A stretch of DNA of 64,000 nt from assembly GCF_900343155.1 (NCBI RefSeq), contig NZ_OUNG01000004.1, forward strand, positions 62,001-126,000, given 5' to 3'. The first letter of the stretch is position 1; each line of letters begins with the position of its first letter. The position numbers and the translations under genes are program-made. Positions 34,692-44,318 of this stretch are shown one piece after another. Under the pieces are notes generated by a model that saw only the letters and a list, made by a program, of their open reading frames with translations, ran no database searches and was not told the DNA's origin. This DNA is from Lactimicrobium massiliense. Lineage in GTDB: Bacteria; Bacillota_I; Bacilli_A; Erysipelotrichales; Erysipelotrichaceae.

Positions 34692-35396
34692 TTATTCTGA
34701 ATAGTAATTCTTTCTCTGTGCTGTCAGCGCCTGAAGCTGATCCAGATACTTTCTGAAGGCTGCCTTATCAAAAGGCTCCATATTTCTGCGGTCATTCATC
34801 TCATCCAAGAGATCGAGCATCTGTACTTCCAGATTTCTCGCCCGACCATCATCAGATGGAGAAATATAACGGATATCCTCTGCAATTTTCCCCATTTTCG
34901 TGCAGATATCCGGATCCATGCCGGAAAGTGATGTACTGAGCATCTTTGCCTCGGATTTAACCTTATCCAGATCTGCAGACTTGTCTTTCTCATACTTTTG
35001 AACTCCGGATGTAAAAGAGGCTGCCCCAAGCGACAGATAGAGATACAGAATCAGAACAAACAGAGCTGTCAATTGGAAAAGGTAAAGAATGCCAATCCGG
35101 AATGTGCCGGTAATTGCTGCAAACAGAATCAGAATGGAAAGAATCAGATATACGCATGCCCCTCTTGCATAAATGATGCCGCCGGTAAACAGGGCATCGA
35201 GTTTATCTGAATGCAGCAGCGGTGCAATAAACGGCGTAGCAATAACGAGATACATCACAAACACGGAAATCCAGACAAAAATCCGTGTTGTCAGCAGCAG
35301 CATCCGCAGTGGAACAAGAATGCTGGCAAGAATAATGATTACTGCCCCGAAGATAAACAGAGCAATCCGGAAGTTATCAGATGATCTGCGATCCAT
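34692..35396 (-). CDS. Polytopic membrane protein of the SPFH operon
   Basis: A 234-aa protein with four to five membrane helices in the first 130 residues. A charged cytosolic tail of about 100 residues (KYEKDKSADLDKVKSEAKML) is probably helical and ends near KNYYSE. Family not recognised. It lies 2 bp downstream of the SPFH gene, with 16 bp to the next gene. It may be the membrane platform for the SPFH protein. Confidence 0.6.
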   Translation of the reverse strand: MDRRSSDNFRIALFIFGAVIIILASILVPLRMLLLTTRIFVWISVFVMYLVIATPFIAPLLHSDKLDALFTGGIIYARGACVYLILSILILFAAITGTFRIGILYLFQLTALFVLILYLYLSLGAASFTSGVQKYEKDKSADLDKVKSEAKMLSTSLSGMDPDICTKMGKIAEDIRYISPSDDGRARNLEVQMLDLLDEMNDRRNMEPFDKAAFRKYLDQLQALTAQRKNYYSE

Positions 35397-35398
35397 AT

Positions 35399-36562
35399 TT
35401 ACTGTTCCTCCTGTTTTGCACCACAGTACGGGCAGAACTTTTTGCCCGGTGCAATCGGTTTATGGCATTTCCAGCAATAAGAACCAACGGCTTGTTCCCC
35501 GCTGTCAAGCTGACAACCGCATTTGATGCAGCGTCTGGCATGATCCGGATTATCAGTACCGCACATCGGACATGGATTGTAGTGGTGGCCGCAATTATCA
35601 CAGAACTGAACCGTAATCGGATGCTTTGCTCCGCATACAGAGCAGAACCATTCTTTTCGCATATATGTATTTGACTGCTGTCCCATCTGGCTTTGCGGCT
35701 GACCCATCGGCTGCAGTAAATGATTATTGCCGCCGGCCATATTTCCGAATGAACCAGACATGATGCCAGCTGCCAGAATGCCCATACCGGATCCCTGCTG
35801 GGCTGCATTATCTGCAACATCAAACATTCTGGACTGCTGCCATGTATAACCGGCAATTCCCTGTGCAGACCGCTGTGACAGCGCTTCCGAGATCATCTGG
35901 CCTTCTTTTGTCGATGTATCAAGGTTAACTTCGGTCACATAGAAGCCTGCCAGTCTGAAGCCATAATCTGCCCAGAATTCACTCATCGGCTGCTTGATAA
36001 ACATGGATAATTCATCAAGATGGGAAGAAATCTCATTGATGCCCACCCTGTTTGTATTCATATAACCCATAATGCAGCTGTTGGTCTTTGAAATCAGCAT
36101 TCCCTGAAAATGATCCGTCAGCTCAGCAGCTGTAAATGACGTCAGTGAGCCGACCAATTGCACAAGGAATTTCTCTGCATCTTCTACCTTCAAGCCATAT
36201 CTGCCTCTGGCAATTAACGGAACCATCTGGCCATAATCCGGATCCATGAACCGCATGGCCGAAGTCTTCCAGTCAATATTCAGCGGTGCTGTACAATTGA
36301 CAAACCAGACTTCTGCCGTAAACGGATTTTTACCACCAAATGGAATCCCATACAGATTCCGCAGCAAAGGCAGATTTTCCGTCGTAAGCGTATGCTTGCC
36401 AGGTCCGAATTTTCCCATCAGCTTTCCTTTTGAGAAAAGAACAGCCTGCTGTGATTCCCTGACAATCAGCTGCGTTGCTGTACTCAGATTCGTTCTGGGA
36501 AACTTATATGCAAAAATATCATTGCTTTGCGGATCCCACTGCACTATATCAATAAATGCCAT
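35399..36562 (-). CDS. SPFH-domain protein with C-terminal zinc ribbons, operon leader
   Basis: A 387-aa relative of the YdjI-like protein at 18163-19338, but clearly diverged. The SPFH region is about 20-240 (LIVRESQQAVLFSKGKLMGKFGPG). A Met/Gly/Gln-rich linker follows, then tandem zinc ribbons: CSVCGAKH...CDNCG, CPMCG...CIKCG and CWKCH...CPYCG. The start is ATG 36562; the leader ends in GGGGG four bases before ATAAATC-ATG. It is the first gene of a tight six-gene operon. It likely marks or orders a membrane patch; its cargo is unknown. Confidence 0.8.
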   Translation of the reverse strand: MAFIDIVQWDPQSNDIFAYKFPRTNLSTATQLIVRESQQAVLFSKGKLMGKFGPGKHTLTTENLPLLRNLYGIPFGGKNPFTAEVWFVNCTAPLNIDWKTSAMRFMDPDYGQMVPLIARGRYGLKVEDAEKFLVQLVGSLTSFTAAELTDHFQGMLISKTNSCIMGYMNTNRVGINEISSHLDELSMFIKQPMSEFWADYGFRLAGFYVTEVNLDTSTKEGQMISEALSQRSAQGIAGYTWQQSRMFDVADNAAQQGSGMGILAAGIMSGSFGNMAGGNNHLLQPMGQPQSQMGQQSNTYMRKEWFCSVCGAKHPITVQFCDNCGHHYNPCPMCGTDNPDHARRCIKCGCQLDSGEQAVGSYCWKCHKPIAPGKKFCPYCGAKQEEQ

Positions 36563-36814
36563 GATTTATCCCCCTGACAAATATTCTGCGTCCTGACAGG
36601 AAAATACGCCGCTGATACAAAACACCCATCAAAATGATTCGTCTCCTATGTACCCTGTCAGTTTTACAGATTGCTGATTTAAGATTACTTCTGTTTTGAT
36701 AAATATTCAACAAAGCAGAAAAGCAATTGGACAATGATAAACAAAACATGCATTTTCCAATATGTTCTAACCACCCGATCGTTTAACGTATGTATGATTT
36801 CTGTAAAAGATAAG
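36563..36814. other. Intergenic region upstream of the SPFH operon
   Basis: An AT-rich leader and promoter region with no gene. A promoter candidate is listed separately. No operator palindrome was convincing. Confidence 0.5.
36682..36710 (-). promoter_or_regulatory. Candidate promoter of the six-gene SPFH operon
   Basis: On the minus strand -35 TTGAAT (36705-36710) and -10 TAATCT (36682-36687) are separated by 17 bases. The leader would be about 113 nt. Confidence 0.45.
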
Positions 36815-36840
36815 AAAAAAGCCCTGGCAAAAAGCCAGGT
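36815..36840 (-). terminator. Terminator after amrS
   Basis: The stem CCTGGC / GCCAGG with an A/T loop is followed by GCTTTTTTC on the minus strand. Confidence 0.85.
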
Positions 36841-36865
36841 CATTTCAAATCATCATATGCACGAA

Positions 36866-37690
36866 TTACCACACATTTCCAAGATATACCCATGAAAGAT
36901 ATTTCTGTGCACATTTCTGCAGTTTCTTCATGTGATCTACATCTGTAGCAGGCAGCTGATAATGATACCTTGGAAAGTATCTACTCAGATGCAGCGGAAT
37001 TTCCTTTGACAGAGATGCAAGCCAGGATGCCTCTTTGTCAATGAATGCTTCACTGTCATTTTTGCCAGGAATTACAAGGGTTGTAACTTCCAGATGACAC
37101 TTGTCATATACATAGGCAATGGTCTGTTTTACCAGATCCAGACTGCCGTGCAGTTCTATTTGATAAAATTCTGCATCACCCTTGAGATCAATATTCATCG
37201 CATCGACGTATGGCATCAGTGTTTCCATTACTTCGTGTGAAATGCAGCCATTTGTCACCAGCACAATCTTTTTTCCCTGCGGTTTCAGGATCTTTGCACA
37301 GTCACGGATATATTCCCAGCTGATCAGTGGTTCATTGTATGTGAAGGCAAGGCCGATACTCTCCGGATGGGCCATCACAATCTGTGCCAGCTGATCTGGC
37401 CTGACAGTCCTGTAGTCCACATGGTTTTCATCTACCATCGAAATCGTACTGTTCTGACAGAACGGACAGGCAAGATTGCAGCCATAGGAGCCAACAGACA
37501 GAATCAAAGAACCTGGATAATAGCGGGCAAAGGGCTTTTTCTCAATGGGGTCCATGGCAATGGCTGTCAGCCTGCCATAGTTGTCACACACATTCTTTCC
37601 CTGCACATTCCTTCTTGCCCGGCAGAACCCTGTCTTTCCTTCCATCAGGTGGCAGTGATGCATGCAATAGTCACATACAATCTCAGACAT
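36866..37690 (-). CDS. amrS: AmmeMemoRadiSam system radical SAM enzyme
   Basis: A 274-aa radical SAM protein of the AmrS family. An N-terminal Cys cluster (C6, C9, C13, C23) precedes the SAM [4Fe-4S] motif C71-C75-C78 (GCNLACPFCQN). It always co-occurs with Memo and AMMECR1 proteins, here fused in the preceding gene, which it overlaps by 8 bp. The system's reaction is not known. The length is shorter than the 330-aa family average because the C-terminal part is compact. Confidence 0.9.
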   Translation of the reverse strand: MSEIVCDYCMHHCHLMEGKTGFCRARRNVQGKNVCDNYGRLTAIAMDPIEKKPFARYYPGSLILSVGSYGCNLACPFCQNSTISMVDENHVDYRTVRPDQLAQIVMAHPESIGLAFTYNEPLISWEYIRDCAKILKPQGKKIVLVTNGCISHEVMETLMPYVDAMNIDLKGDAEFYQIELHGSLDLVKQTIAYVYDKCHLEVTTLVIPGKNDSEAFIDKEASWLASLSKEIPLHLSRYFPRYHYQLPATDVDHMKKLQKCAQKYLSWVYLGNVW

Positions 37691-39053
37691 GGCGTCTCAC
37701 CGTGAACCTCTGCAGCAGTACATGGTCACTGTCCGGATCAATACCGCCCTTCTTACAGGCAATCTGTACCTGCTGTTTCACACTGTCCACACCATCCAGA
37801 TCCGGTAACAGCAGACCTCTTCTGCCATCCCGGGTAGAACAGATCACACCATACTTCTTCACATCCAGATCGTGCATCTCACAGGATTCCGGCTTACTTA
37901 ATACATCTACACTGATGCTCAGATACGGCAGTTCCTCTTCCTCTACAGGTGTAAACCTTGGATCTCTGGAACAAGCTTCAATCGCATTATGCACAATCTC
38001 CTGAGCAATATTTTCTCTGGCCGGCAGAATCGTGCCGATGCATCCACGTAACATGCCATCCTTGTGCAGAGACACAAACACACCCGCTCTGCCCTGCATC
38101 GCATCCGGTACTGCAGACACTTTCCATACCTTTCCATCCCTGACATACGTCTCAATGGTCTTTCTGGCAAGCGATACAAAGGCATCTTCCTTTGCCTTTT
38201 CCTGTTCTACCTTTGCCTGCTGATCATGCAGATACTGGCGCAGGAAATGTCTGCTGTCATCAATGCCTTCTCTTTTAACATGCGCAACACCATAGCCTAT
38301 GCCAAACGGTGCTTCATGCGACCATTGCTCACAGGCCACATCATAGCCGTCAAAGGCACCGGCCATGATCGTGAAGCTGCGGTGTCCGCATTCCATCGCT
38401 GCATCCAGGAAATTTGGATCATAGGTAAGCAGTTCGCCAAAGTTTCCCGAAGACATCGTCTTCATGATCCGTTCATCGTACACGCTGCCTTCCGGATGGC
38501 AGCCATAGCTGGATCCCGGCATGCAGTGAGAAAGATCCCCGCTGGCCACAAACACTGCCCGGCGGCCAAGCAGCTCTGCTGCTCTTTCCAAGTACATGCC
38601 AAGTTCATAATGCATGGCTAAAGAAAATCCGGACAAGGACAAACGCACAAGCTTGTAATTGGTATACTTCTGATTGATGTAATACAGCGGCACAATTGTG
38701 CCATGATCCAGAAATACGTCACGGTCATACTCTGTGCCGCACGGAAAATCCGGATCCTTCACTCTCATCAGTGTCCGGACAAATTCTGTATCATATGATA
38801 CTTCCATTTCGACATGGGCACCAAACCGGTGCAGGTCGCCATATGCCCGCTCACCACCTGATACATTAAACCAGTCCCTGTAGAGTACTGCATGCGGGCT
38901 CGAAAGAATAATCAGATCCGGTGCAATCTCTCTGATCCTTTCAGCCACCTTCCGATAGCCTTCGATTGTCTGAGCGCACTTACTGGTTTCCTCATGTCCA
39001 ACCTCAGGTACAGCAATCGGCGGATGCGGTACCATAAAACCTTCCACAATCAT
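37683..39053 (-). CDS. amrB-amrA: AmmeMemoRadiSam fusion: Memo-like (LigB fold) plus AMMECR1 domain
   Basis: A 456-aa fusion. Residues 1-260 have the class III extradiol dioxygenase/Memo fold, with histidine-bearing segments VPHPPIAVPEVG, SSPHA, DHGTIVPL and ASGDLSH. Residues about 285-456 form the AMMECR1 domain, with its hallmark LRGCIGT and DGRRGLLLPDL. ATG 39053 is chosen because GGAAGG is 7 bases away; the frame extends to 39077. The fusion plus the adjacent amrS gives the complete three-part system. Confidence 0.88.
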   Translation of the reverse strand: MIVEGFMVPHPPIAVPEVGHEETSKCAQTIEGYRKVAERIREIAPDLIILSSPHAVLYRDWFNVSGGERAYGDLHRFGAHVEMEVSYDTEFVRTLMRVKDPDFPCGTEYDRDVFLDHGTIVPLYYINQKYTNYKLVRLSLSGFSLAMHYELGMYLERAAELLGRRAVFVASGDLSHCMPGSSYGCHPEGSVYDERIMKTMSSGNFGELLTYDPNFLDAAMECGHRSFTIMAGAFDGYDVACEQWSHEAPFGIGYGVAHVKREGIDDSRHFLRQYLHDQQAKVEQEKAKEDAFVSLARKTIETYVRDGKVWKVSAVPDAMQGRAGVFVSLHKDGMLRGCIGTILPARENIAQEIVHNAIEACSRDPRFTPVEEEELPYLSISVDVLSKPESCEMHDLDVKKYGVICSTRDGRRGLLLPDLDGVDSVKQQVQIACKKGGIDPDSDHVLLQRFTVRRHV

Positions 39054-39187
39054 GCCATCACCTTCCTTCAGACACATTATAGTCTGTTTGAGCGTGTCAG
39101 AAACAATGCCGGCAATCCGGATTCAGAAAGATCAGAGAAAAGTGCTATGATGCAGATACAGGAGAAATGCATTCCATGGAGGACTCT

Positions 39188-39712
39188 ATGAAAGAGATTG
39201 ATATTCACGAAATGAAACTGAATCCGTTTGATCTGGTTGGCAAGGACTGGCTTGCTCTGGCAGCCGGCAATGAAACGGATGGCTGTAATGCCATGCCCGT
39301 TGCCTGGGGACAGTTTGGCTCCATCTGGAAGCGCAATGGCCATCCCGGGTATCTGCCCACTGCCATCTGCTATGTCCGCCCCACCCGTTACACCAGACAA
39401 TTTGTCGATAAAGAAGACCTGTTTACTCTGAACCACTTTCCTGCCGCATACCGCAAAGCCCTGGGCTATATCGGCTCCCATTCGGGGCGGAATGAAAACA
39501 AGCTTGCCAATGCAGGCCTGACACCAGTTTATACTGACGGCACCGTTACCTTCAAGGAAGCAGATCTTGTCTTTGTCTGCCGTAAAATCTATGCCCAGAC
39601 GCTGCAGGAAGAATGCTTCACGGACAAAGAGCTCATTGATACAAACTATCCGCAGCGAGACTTCCATACGATGTACATTGGTGAGATCCTGAAAGTTTAC
39701 CGTCAGGAATAA
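39188..39712 (+). CDS. Flavin reductase family protein
   Basis: A 174-aa protein of the FMN-binding split-barrel (flavoredoxin-like) family. Visible segments are NAMPVAWGQFG near the N terminus, PGYLPTAICYVRPTRYT and FTLNHFPAAYRKAL. It likely binds FMN and passes electrons from an unknown donor. ATG 39188 follows GGAGG by 5 bases; upstream in-frame ATGs lack such a site. It runs into the next gene with a 1-base gap, so the two are probably co-transcribed. Confidence 0.85.
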   Translation: MKEIDIHEMKLNPFDLVGKDWLALAAGNETDGCNAMPVAWGQFGSIWKRNGHPGYLPTAICYVRPTRYTRQFVDKEDLFTLNHFPAAYRKALGYIGSHSGRNENKLANAGLTPVYTDGTVTFKEADLVFVCRKIYAQTLQEECFTDKELIDTNYPQRDFHTMYIGEILKVYRQE

Positions 39713-39713
39713 A

Positions 39714-40643
39714 ATGATTCTCAATACCGGAAGCCGGACAGATATTCCAGCTTTTTACAGCAGCTGGTTCTATCACAGGATTGAAGCCGGATTTGTATGC
39801 ACGCGCAATCCCTACAATCCGCAGCAGGTAAGAAGATACAGAATCAGCCCGGACACAGTCGATATCATTTCGTTCTGCACAAAGAACCCGGAACCTATGC
39901 TCAGCAGAATTCACCAGCTTGATACATATCGTCAGTTCTGGGGTGTCACTCTGACACCTTACGGCAGAGATATTGAACCAAATGTACCTGACAAGCACCG
40001 GATCATCAAAGAGATCCGGGAATTATCAAATGTCGTCGGGAAACAGGCAGTATCATGGCGCTATGATCCTATCTTCATCACGGAAAAGTACTCCGTTGAA
40101 TACCACCTGCATGCTTTTGAAACCATCTGTGCTGCCCTGCAGGGGTATATCAGTTTCTGTGTCATCAGCTTCATTGACCTGTATGCCAAGACAAAACGGA
40201 ATTTTCCCGATGTAAAGGAAGTCACACCTGAACAGCAGGCATTCTTTGCACAGAAGCTCTCTTCCATCGCTGCTGCCCATGACATCCCTGTACGAGCATG
40301 CTGTGAAAGTACATCATTACAGAAATACGGTATCAATACGGACGGCTGCATGACAAAGCAGGTTCTGGAGGAAGCCACCGGCTGCCAGCTGATCGTACCG
40401 AAGTCAAAAACAGCCGCCAGGGCACAGTGTGCCTGTCTGCTGGGGGATGATATCGGCATGTACAATACATGCGGTCATGGCTGTCTGTACTGTTATGCAA
40501 ACTTTGATAATCATACGGTCAGAACCAATATGAGCAGGCATGATCCGGATTCTCCGTTCCTCATTGGGAATTATCAGCAGGATGACATCATCATTGACGT
40601 GGATCAGAAATCCTGGATAAACCGCCAGTTAACATTGTTCTAG
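39714..40643 (+). CDS. DUF1848 family protein
   Basis: A 309-aa protein of DUF1848. The N-terminal SRTDIPAFYSSWFYHRIEAGF and the C-terminal Cys cluster CGHGCLYCYAN are the family signature. The latter resembles a radical-SAM-like CxxxCxxC (C-GHG-C-LY-C). The family is often called an SPL-like or radical SAM relative, with unknown reaction. It has its own clear terminator. The partner flavin reductase upstream may supply electrons; that is inference. Confidence 0.85.
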   Translation: MILNTGSRTDIPAFYSSWFYHRIEAGFVCTRNPYNPQQVRRYRISPDTVDIISFCTKNPEPMLSRIHQLDTYRQFWGVTLTPYGRDIEPNVPDKHRIIKEIRELSNVVGKQAVSWRYDPIFITEKYSVEYHLHAFETICAALQGYISFCVISFIDLYAKTKRNFPDVKEVTPEQQAFFAQKLSSIAAAHDIPVRACCESTSLQKYGINTDGCMTKQVLEEATGCQLIVPKSKTAARAQCACLLGDDIGMYNTCGHGCLYCYANFDNHTVRTNMSRHDPDSPFLIGNYQQDDIIIDVDQKSWINRQLTLF

Positions 40644-40650
40644 AAATTCC

Positions 40651-40688
40651 AAAAAGCCATCTGCATTGTGATCAGATGGCTTTGTTAT
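40651..40688. terminator. Bidirectional terminator
   Basis: The stem AAAGCCATCTG / CAGATGGCTTT (40653-40663 with 40673-40683) separates two convergent units. A/T runs lie on both sides. Confidence 0.85.
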
Positions 40689-41413
40689 TATGCAAGATGC
40701 AATGATTTGATATCGATGTTGTAGATGACATCCTTGCGCTCGACGATGACTCGCATCTTTTCGGCAAGATCCTTTTCCTGCTGAATGTGCAGCAGTAATT
40801 CTCTGGTTGGATTGATTGCCGTAGGATAGCCGGTATTTTCAAACATGGTCAGATCACCATTGGTATCGCCATAGGACCAGCACTGTGAAAGATCCAGGTC
40901 ATACTGTTCTGCCAGTTCCAGCATGGCTTTCTTTTTAGAAACGCCATCCCACATCGGCACTACTTCACCGGTATATTTACCATGTTCATCCGTTTTATAA
41001 ATTGTGCCGCGGAAATCATCAAAGCCATGCCGGGCAGCCATTTCACGCACCAGCTCATAAGGAGAACCCGAGATGGCAATGACCTTGTGGCCCTCTTTCT
41101 TATGGCGCTCAATCTCACCGCGGGTAAACTGATAAACACGGTCACCCTTCTGCTCAATGACACGCTTTGCAATCAGATCAATATGCTCATGGGAAATACC
41201 AACAATAGCTTCCTTGAAGATCTCAACCATTCTGGAAAGATAATCATCATATTCGCCCTGTCTTCTGTCCCATGCATTGAAAGCAGGCTGCACATCGTTA
41301 TACCAGGCCGAACCGTGAATGATTTCATGGGTAATCAGCTTCTTGAACAATTCTGTAATCAAGGCTTCCCGGTAGATCGTGCCATCAATATCGAAGAACG
41401 CTGCAATATTCAT
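40688..41413 (-). CDS. HAD-family phosphatase (SerB/IB-like)
   Basis: A 241-aa haloacid-dehalogenase phosphatase. Catalytic motif I is FDIDGT (8-13), motif II is AISGSP, and motif III/IV is CWSYGDTNGD. Such IB-type enzymes include phosphoserine and phosphatidylglycerophosphate phosphatases; the substrate here is not apparent. A strong GGAGG precedes the ATG. It starts 12 bp after the PFL gene in the same direction. Confidence 0.88.
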   Translation of the reverse strand: MNIAAFFDIDGTIYREALITELFKKLITHEIIHGSAWYNDVQPAFNAWDRRQGEYDDYLSRMVEIFKEAIVGISHEHIDLIAKRVIEQKGDRVYQFTRGEIERHKKEGHKVIAISGSPYELVREMAARHGFDDFRGTIYKTDEHGKYTGEVVPMWDGVSKKKAMLELAEQYDLDLSQCWSYGDTNGDLTMFENTGYPTAINPTRELLLHIQQEKDLAEKMRVIVERKDVIYNIDIKSLHLA

Positions 41414-41425
41414 ACTGCCTCCTGA

Positions 41426-42787
41426 TTAATTTTTCAAACTATGGATCGGAGAAGGAATGCGGCCGCCGCGGTGAACCATGACATCCGGTTTTACCGTCCG
41501 GACCGGCATGATCGGGCCATAGCCCATCAGCCCGCCGAAGTTGAGTGTCTCACCGGCTTTCTTCCCGATGGCAGGTATCAGGCGGCAGGCTGTTGTCTTG
41601 TTATTAATCATGCCAATGGCTGCTTCATCCGCAATGATGGCAGAGATGGTCTCCGCCGTTGTATCTCCCGGGACAATGATCATATCCAGACCAACTGAAC
41701 AGACGGCTGTCATCGCCTCCAGCTTTTCGATCGAAAGTACACCCTTTTCAGCTGCGGCAATCATGCCCTGATCCTCCGATACCGGGATAAAGGCACCTGA
41801 CAGGCCGCCGACCGAACTGGAGGCCATGACACCGCCCTTTTTCACCGCATCATTTAACATGGCAAGGCAGGCTGTGGTTCCCGGGCCGCCGCAGGTTTCC
41901 AGGCCGATCTCTTCCAGAATCTGGGCAACGGAATCACCAACGGCAGGCGTTGGGGCAAGCGAAAGGTCGACGATCCCAAACGGCACACCCAGCCTCTTTG
42001 AAGCAACCGTGCCAACCAGCTGTCCCATTCTGGTAATCTTGAAAGCCGTCTTCTTGATCACTTCGGCAATCTCATCCATGGTGGCATCCTTGCCAGCTTT
42101 ACGGATGGCCATACGGACAACACCCGGGCCGGAAACACCGGTATTGATCACGCAGTCAGGCTCACTGACACCATGGAAGGCTCCGGCCATGAAAGGGTTG
42201 TCTTCTACAGCATTGCAGAAAACAACAAGTTTGGAAGCACCGAAGCAGTTGTTGTCTGCTGTCTTTTCAGCGCATTCACGCACAACTTTACCCATGAGTG
42301 CCACGGCATCCATATTGATGCCGGCCTTGGTAGAACCGATATTGACACTGGAACAGACGATGTCCGTAGCAGCAAGTGCTTCCGGAATACTTTCAATCAG
42401 AGCCTTGTCACCCGGAGTCATACCCTTTTGTACAAGGGCACTGTAGCCGCCGATGAAGTCAACGCCGACCTCTTTGCCAGCCTTGTCCAATGCTTTTGCA
42501 TATTTCACCGGGTCACCACCACTGGCAGACACAAGCAGGGCAATGGGCGTCACGCTGATGCGTGTATTAACGATCTGAATGCCATACTGGGCACTGATAT
42601 CCTTTGCTGTCTGCTTCAGATTTTTCGCTTTGCTGGTAATCTTGGCAATGATACGCTCACAGGAGCGGTCAATATCACTGTCAGCACAATCCAGCAGAGA
42701 AATTCCCATGGTAATAGTACGAATATCGAGACATTCCTCATCAATCATGCGGATGGTCTCTAAAATCTTCTCACCGCGCTCACTCAT
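41426..42787 (-). CDS. PFL family protein (UPF0210/DUF711)
   Basis: A 453-aa cytosolic protein. The family is structurally like a pyruvate formate-lyase-related fold but has no proven function. Hallmarks are [35 protein letters not shown] and [16 protein letters not shown]. It always pairs with a small ACT-domain protein, present here 11 bp upstream. GAGG lies 9 bases before the ATG. Confidence 0.92.
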   Translation of the reverse strand: MSERGEKILETIRMIDEECLDIRTITMGISLLDCADSDIDRSCERIIAKITSKAKNLKQTAKDISAQYGIQIVNTRISVTPIALLVSASGGDPVKYAKALDKAGKEVGVDFIGGYSALVQKGMTPGDKALIESIPEALAATDIVCSSVNIGSTKAGINMDAVALMGKVVRECAEKTADNNCFGASKLVVFCNAVEDNPFMAGAFHGVSEPDCVINTGVSGPGVVRMAIRKAGKDATMDEIAEVIKKTAFKITRMGQLVGTVASKRLGVPFGIVDLSLAPTPAVGDSVAQILEEIGLETCGGPGTTACLAMLNDAVKKGGVMASSSVGGLSGAFIPVSEDQGMIAAAEKGVLSIEKLEAMTAVCSVGLDMIIVPGDTTAETISAIIADEAAIGMINNKTTACRLIPAIGKKAGETLNFGGLMGYGPIMPVRTVKPDVMVHRGGRIPSPIHSLKN

Positions 42788-42798
42788 CTTCCTGTACC

Positions 42799-43071
42799 TC
42801 AGATCGTATGCATGGCATGGAAGATTTCTTCATTCATCAGATGAATCTTCAGGCCCTGTGCCTCACCCTTTGCCTCAATATCACTGACAAGCTCATCAAA
42901 TCTGCCTTCCTGATCTGATGGCACTTCCACCGTCATGATCATCGTAAACAAATCCTGCAGTACCTTCTGGGTTACATCCGTGATATTGATATCACGGTCT
43001 GCACAGTACTGTGCTACAAAAGCAAGAATACCGGGATGGTCTTTTCCCACAACCGAAATGACAGCTCTCAT
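42799..43071 (-). CDS. ACT-domain protein, PFL partner (UPF0237)
   Basis: A 90-aa single ACT domain ([20 protein letters not shown] start), of the GcvR-like type that binds amino acids. It is the usual partner of the PFL/DUF711 protein and likely senses an amino acid. GAGGATAAA precedes the ATG. Confidence 0.92.
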   Translation of the reverse strand: MRAVISVVGKDHPGILAFVAQYCADRDINITDVTQKVLQDLFTMIMTVEVPSDQEGRFDELVSDIEAKGEAQGLKIHLMNEEIFHAMHTI

Positions 43072-43091
43072 TTTATCCTCCTGTTGTCCTG

Positions 43092-44318
43092 TTATTTGCT
43101 TTCTGCCACCAGATCATCCAGTGTCAGTCCACAGTAATACAATTCCATCTCAAACCACTGCTTGACCTGTTTCATCGTATCCACGGTAGAATCCTGGCAG
43201 TCACTGGACTGTGTATTATCCGTAAAATTTGCGGTGCATGCGCCCATGGTCTCCGTATCGCTCACCCAGTTATAGATGTAGTGAATGGTACGGTTGGAAT
43301 ATTCAAAGATGTGCTGGTCAAAGTCGATCATGTAGCTCTCGTTATCATCATTGAACGTGGATGTGTATTTACTGCCATCCACCGTATAGTTCAACCTGCC
43401 AGTCAGGCGTTTCTGGAACGTAGCTGTCACCGTACTTTCAGCGCTGTCATCATCGTCACTCAGGGTCTGGATACTATCTGTATCAATATTCTGATAGGAC
43501 ACATACTGAGCTTCGGCAGCCTTCTGATCATCACTGATCGTTACCGAAGTTGTATCAAACTGGGAATAGGTTACCTGCGACTTGTACAGCGTATCAACTT
43601 GCTGCCCTGACAGCGTCACCACGGTATCAAACTGTACGGTTTCACCCGTAAAATGGCCCTGGGAATCAAACGTATCAGTGATTGTACCATCTTTCACTTC
43701 CAGACCGTCATACTGATTCAGTCCATACTGGTCATACCGCTGCTCAAACAAAGAAGACAACGAATCCTGTGCAATCGTAATCGTATAACTGACATTGCCA
43801 TCTTTATCTGTCGTACCGGTAATCTTGTCAATCATGCTCTGATCCAGCGCAAGGGGATCCAGCGGCACCAGCAGGGATGTCTTGAGCTTATCTGCATCCA
43901 TGTCTTCGTAGTACGTAATGCCATTGTATGAATTGTACAGACGGTTTCCATACCAGTTGCCTGAGAACGTAGAACGCAGCCCATTGGAATCAATATTCTG
44001 GCTGATGGAAGCAGTATCACCTGCCATCTGCAGAACACCATCCATATCATAGGCGTCCATCGTATCATCCGAATATGTCATCTGATACGTATTCGAAACC
44101 GCGACCGTATAGTTATCCGTCGTTACGCGATTGCTGATCGAAGATGTAAAGCTGCTGTACACATCCCCTTTCATTGCCGTTGTCCTGACAGAAGAAGACG
44201 AGGCAGAAGGAGAAGCAGAGGAAGCACCGGAAGTGGATTTGGATTTACATCCTGTAAATACCATCATCAGGCAGAGAATACCTGCCAGCATTTGTCTGTT
44301 TTTATTCATCCGTAACAT
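43092..44318 (-). CDS. Surface lipoprotein, unknown
   Basis: A 408-aa lipoprotein. The signal peptide ends in a lipobox FTGC with lipidated Cys24, followed by a Ser/Ala-rich spacer to about residue 45. The mature part is mainly beta-strand with repeated aromatic/polar patterns (GNWYGNRLYNSYNGITYYED); I do not recognise the family. The start (ATG 44318) shares a base with the stop of the upstream phosphatase-like gene (TAATG), and GGGGA is 9 bases away, so the two are co-translated. Confidence 0.8.
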   Translation of the reverse strand: MLRMNKNRQMLAGILCLMMVFTGCKSKSTSGASSASPSASSSSVRTTAMKGDVYSSFTSSISNRVTTDNYTVAVSNTYQMTYSDDTMDAYDMDGVLQMAGDTASISQNIDSNGLRSTFSGNWYGNRLYNSYNGITYYEDMDADKLKTSLLVPLDPLALDQSMIDKITGTTDKDGNVSYTITIAQDSLSSLFEQRYDQYGLNQYDGLEVKDGTITDTFDSQGHFTGETVQFDTVVTLSGQQVDTLYKSQVTYSQFDTTSVTISDDQKAAEAQYVSYQNIDTDSIQTLSDDDDSAESTVTATFQKRLTGRLNYTVDGSKYTSTFNDDNESYMIDFDQHIFEYSNRTIHYIYNWVSDTETMGACTANFTDNTQSSDCQDSTVDTMKQVKQWFEMELYYCGLTLDDLVAESK

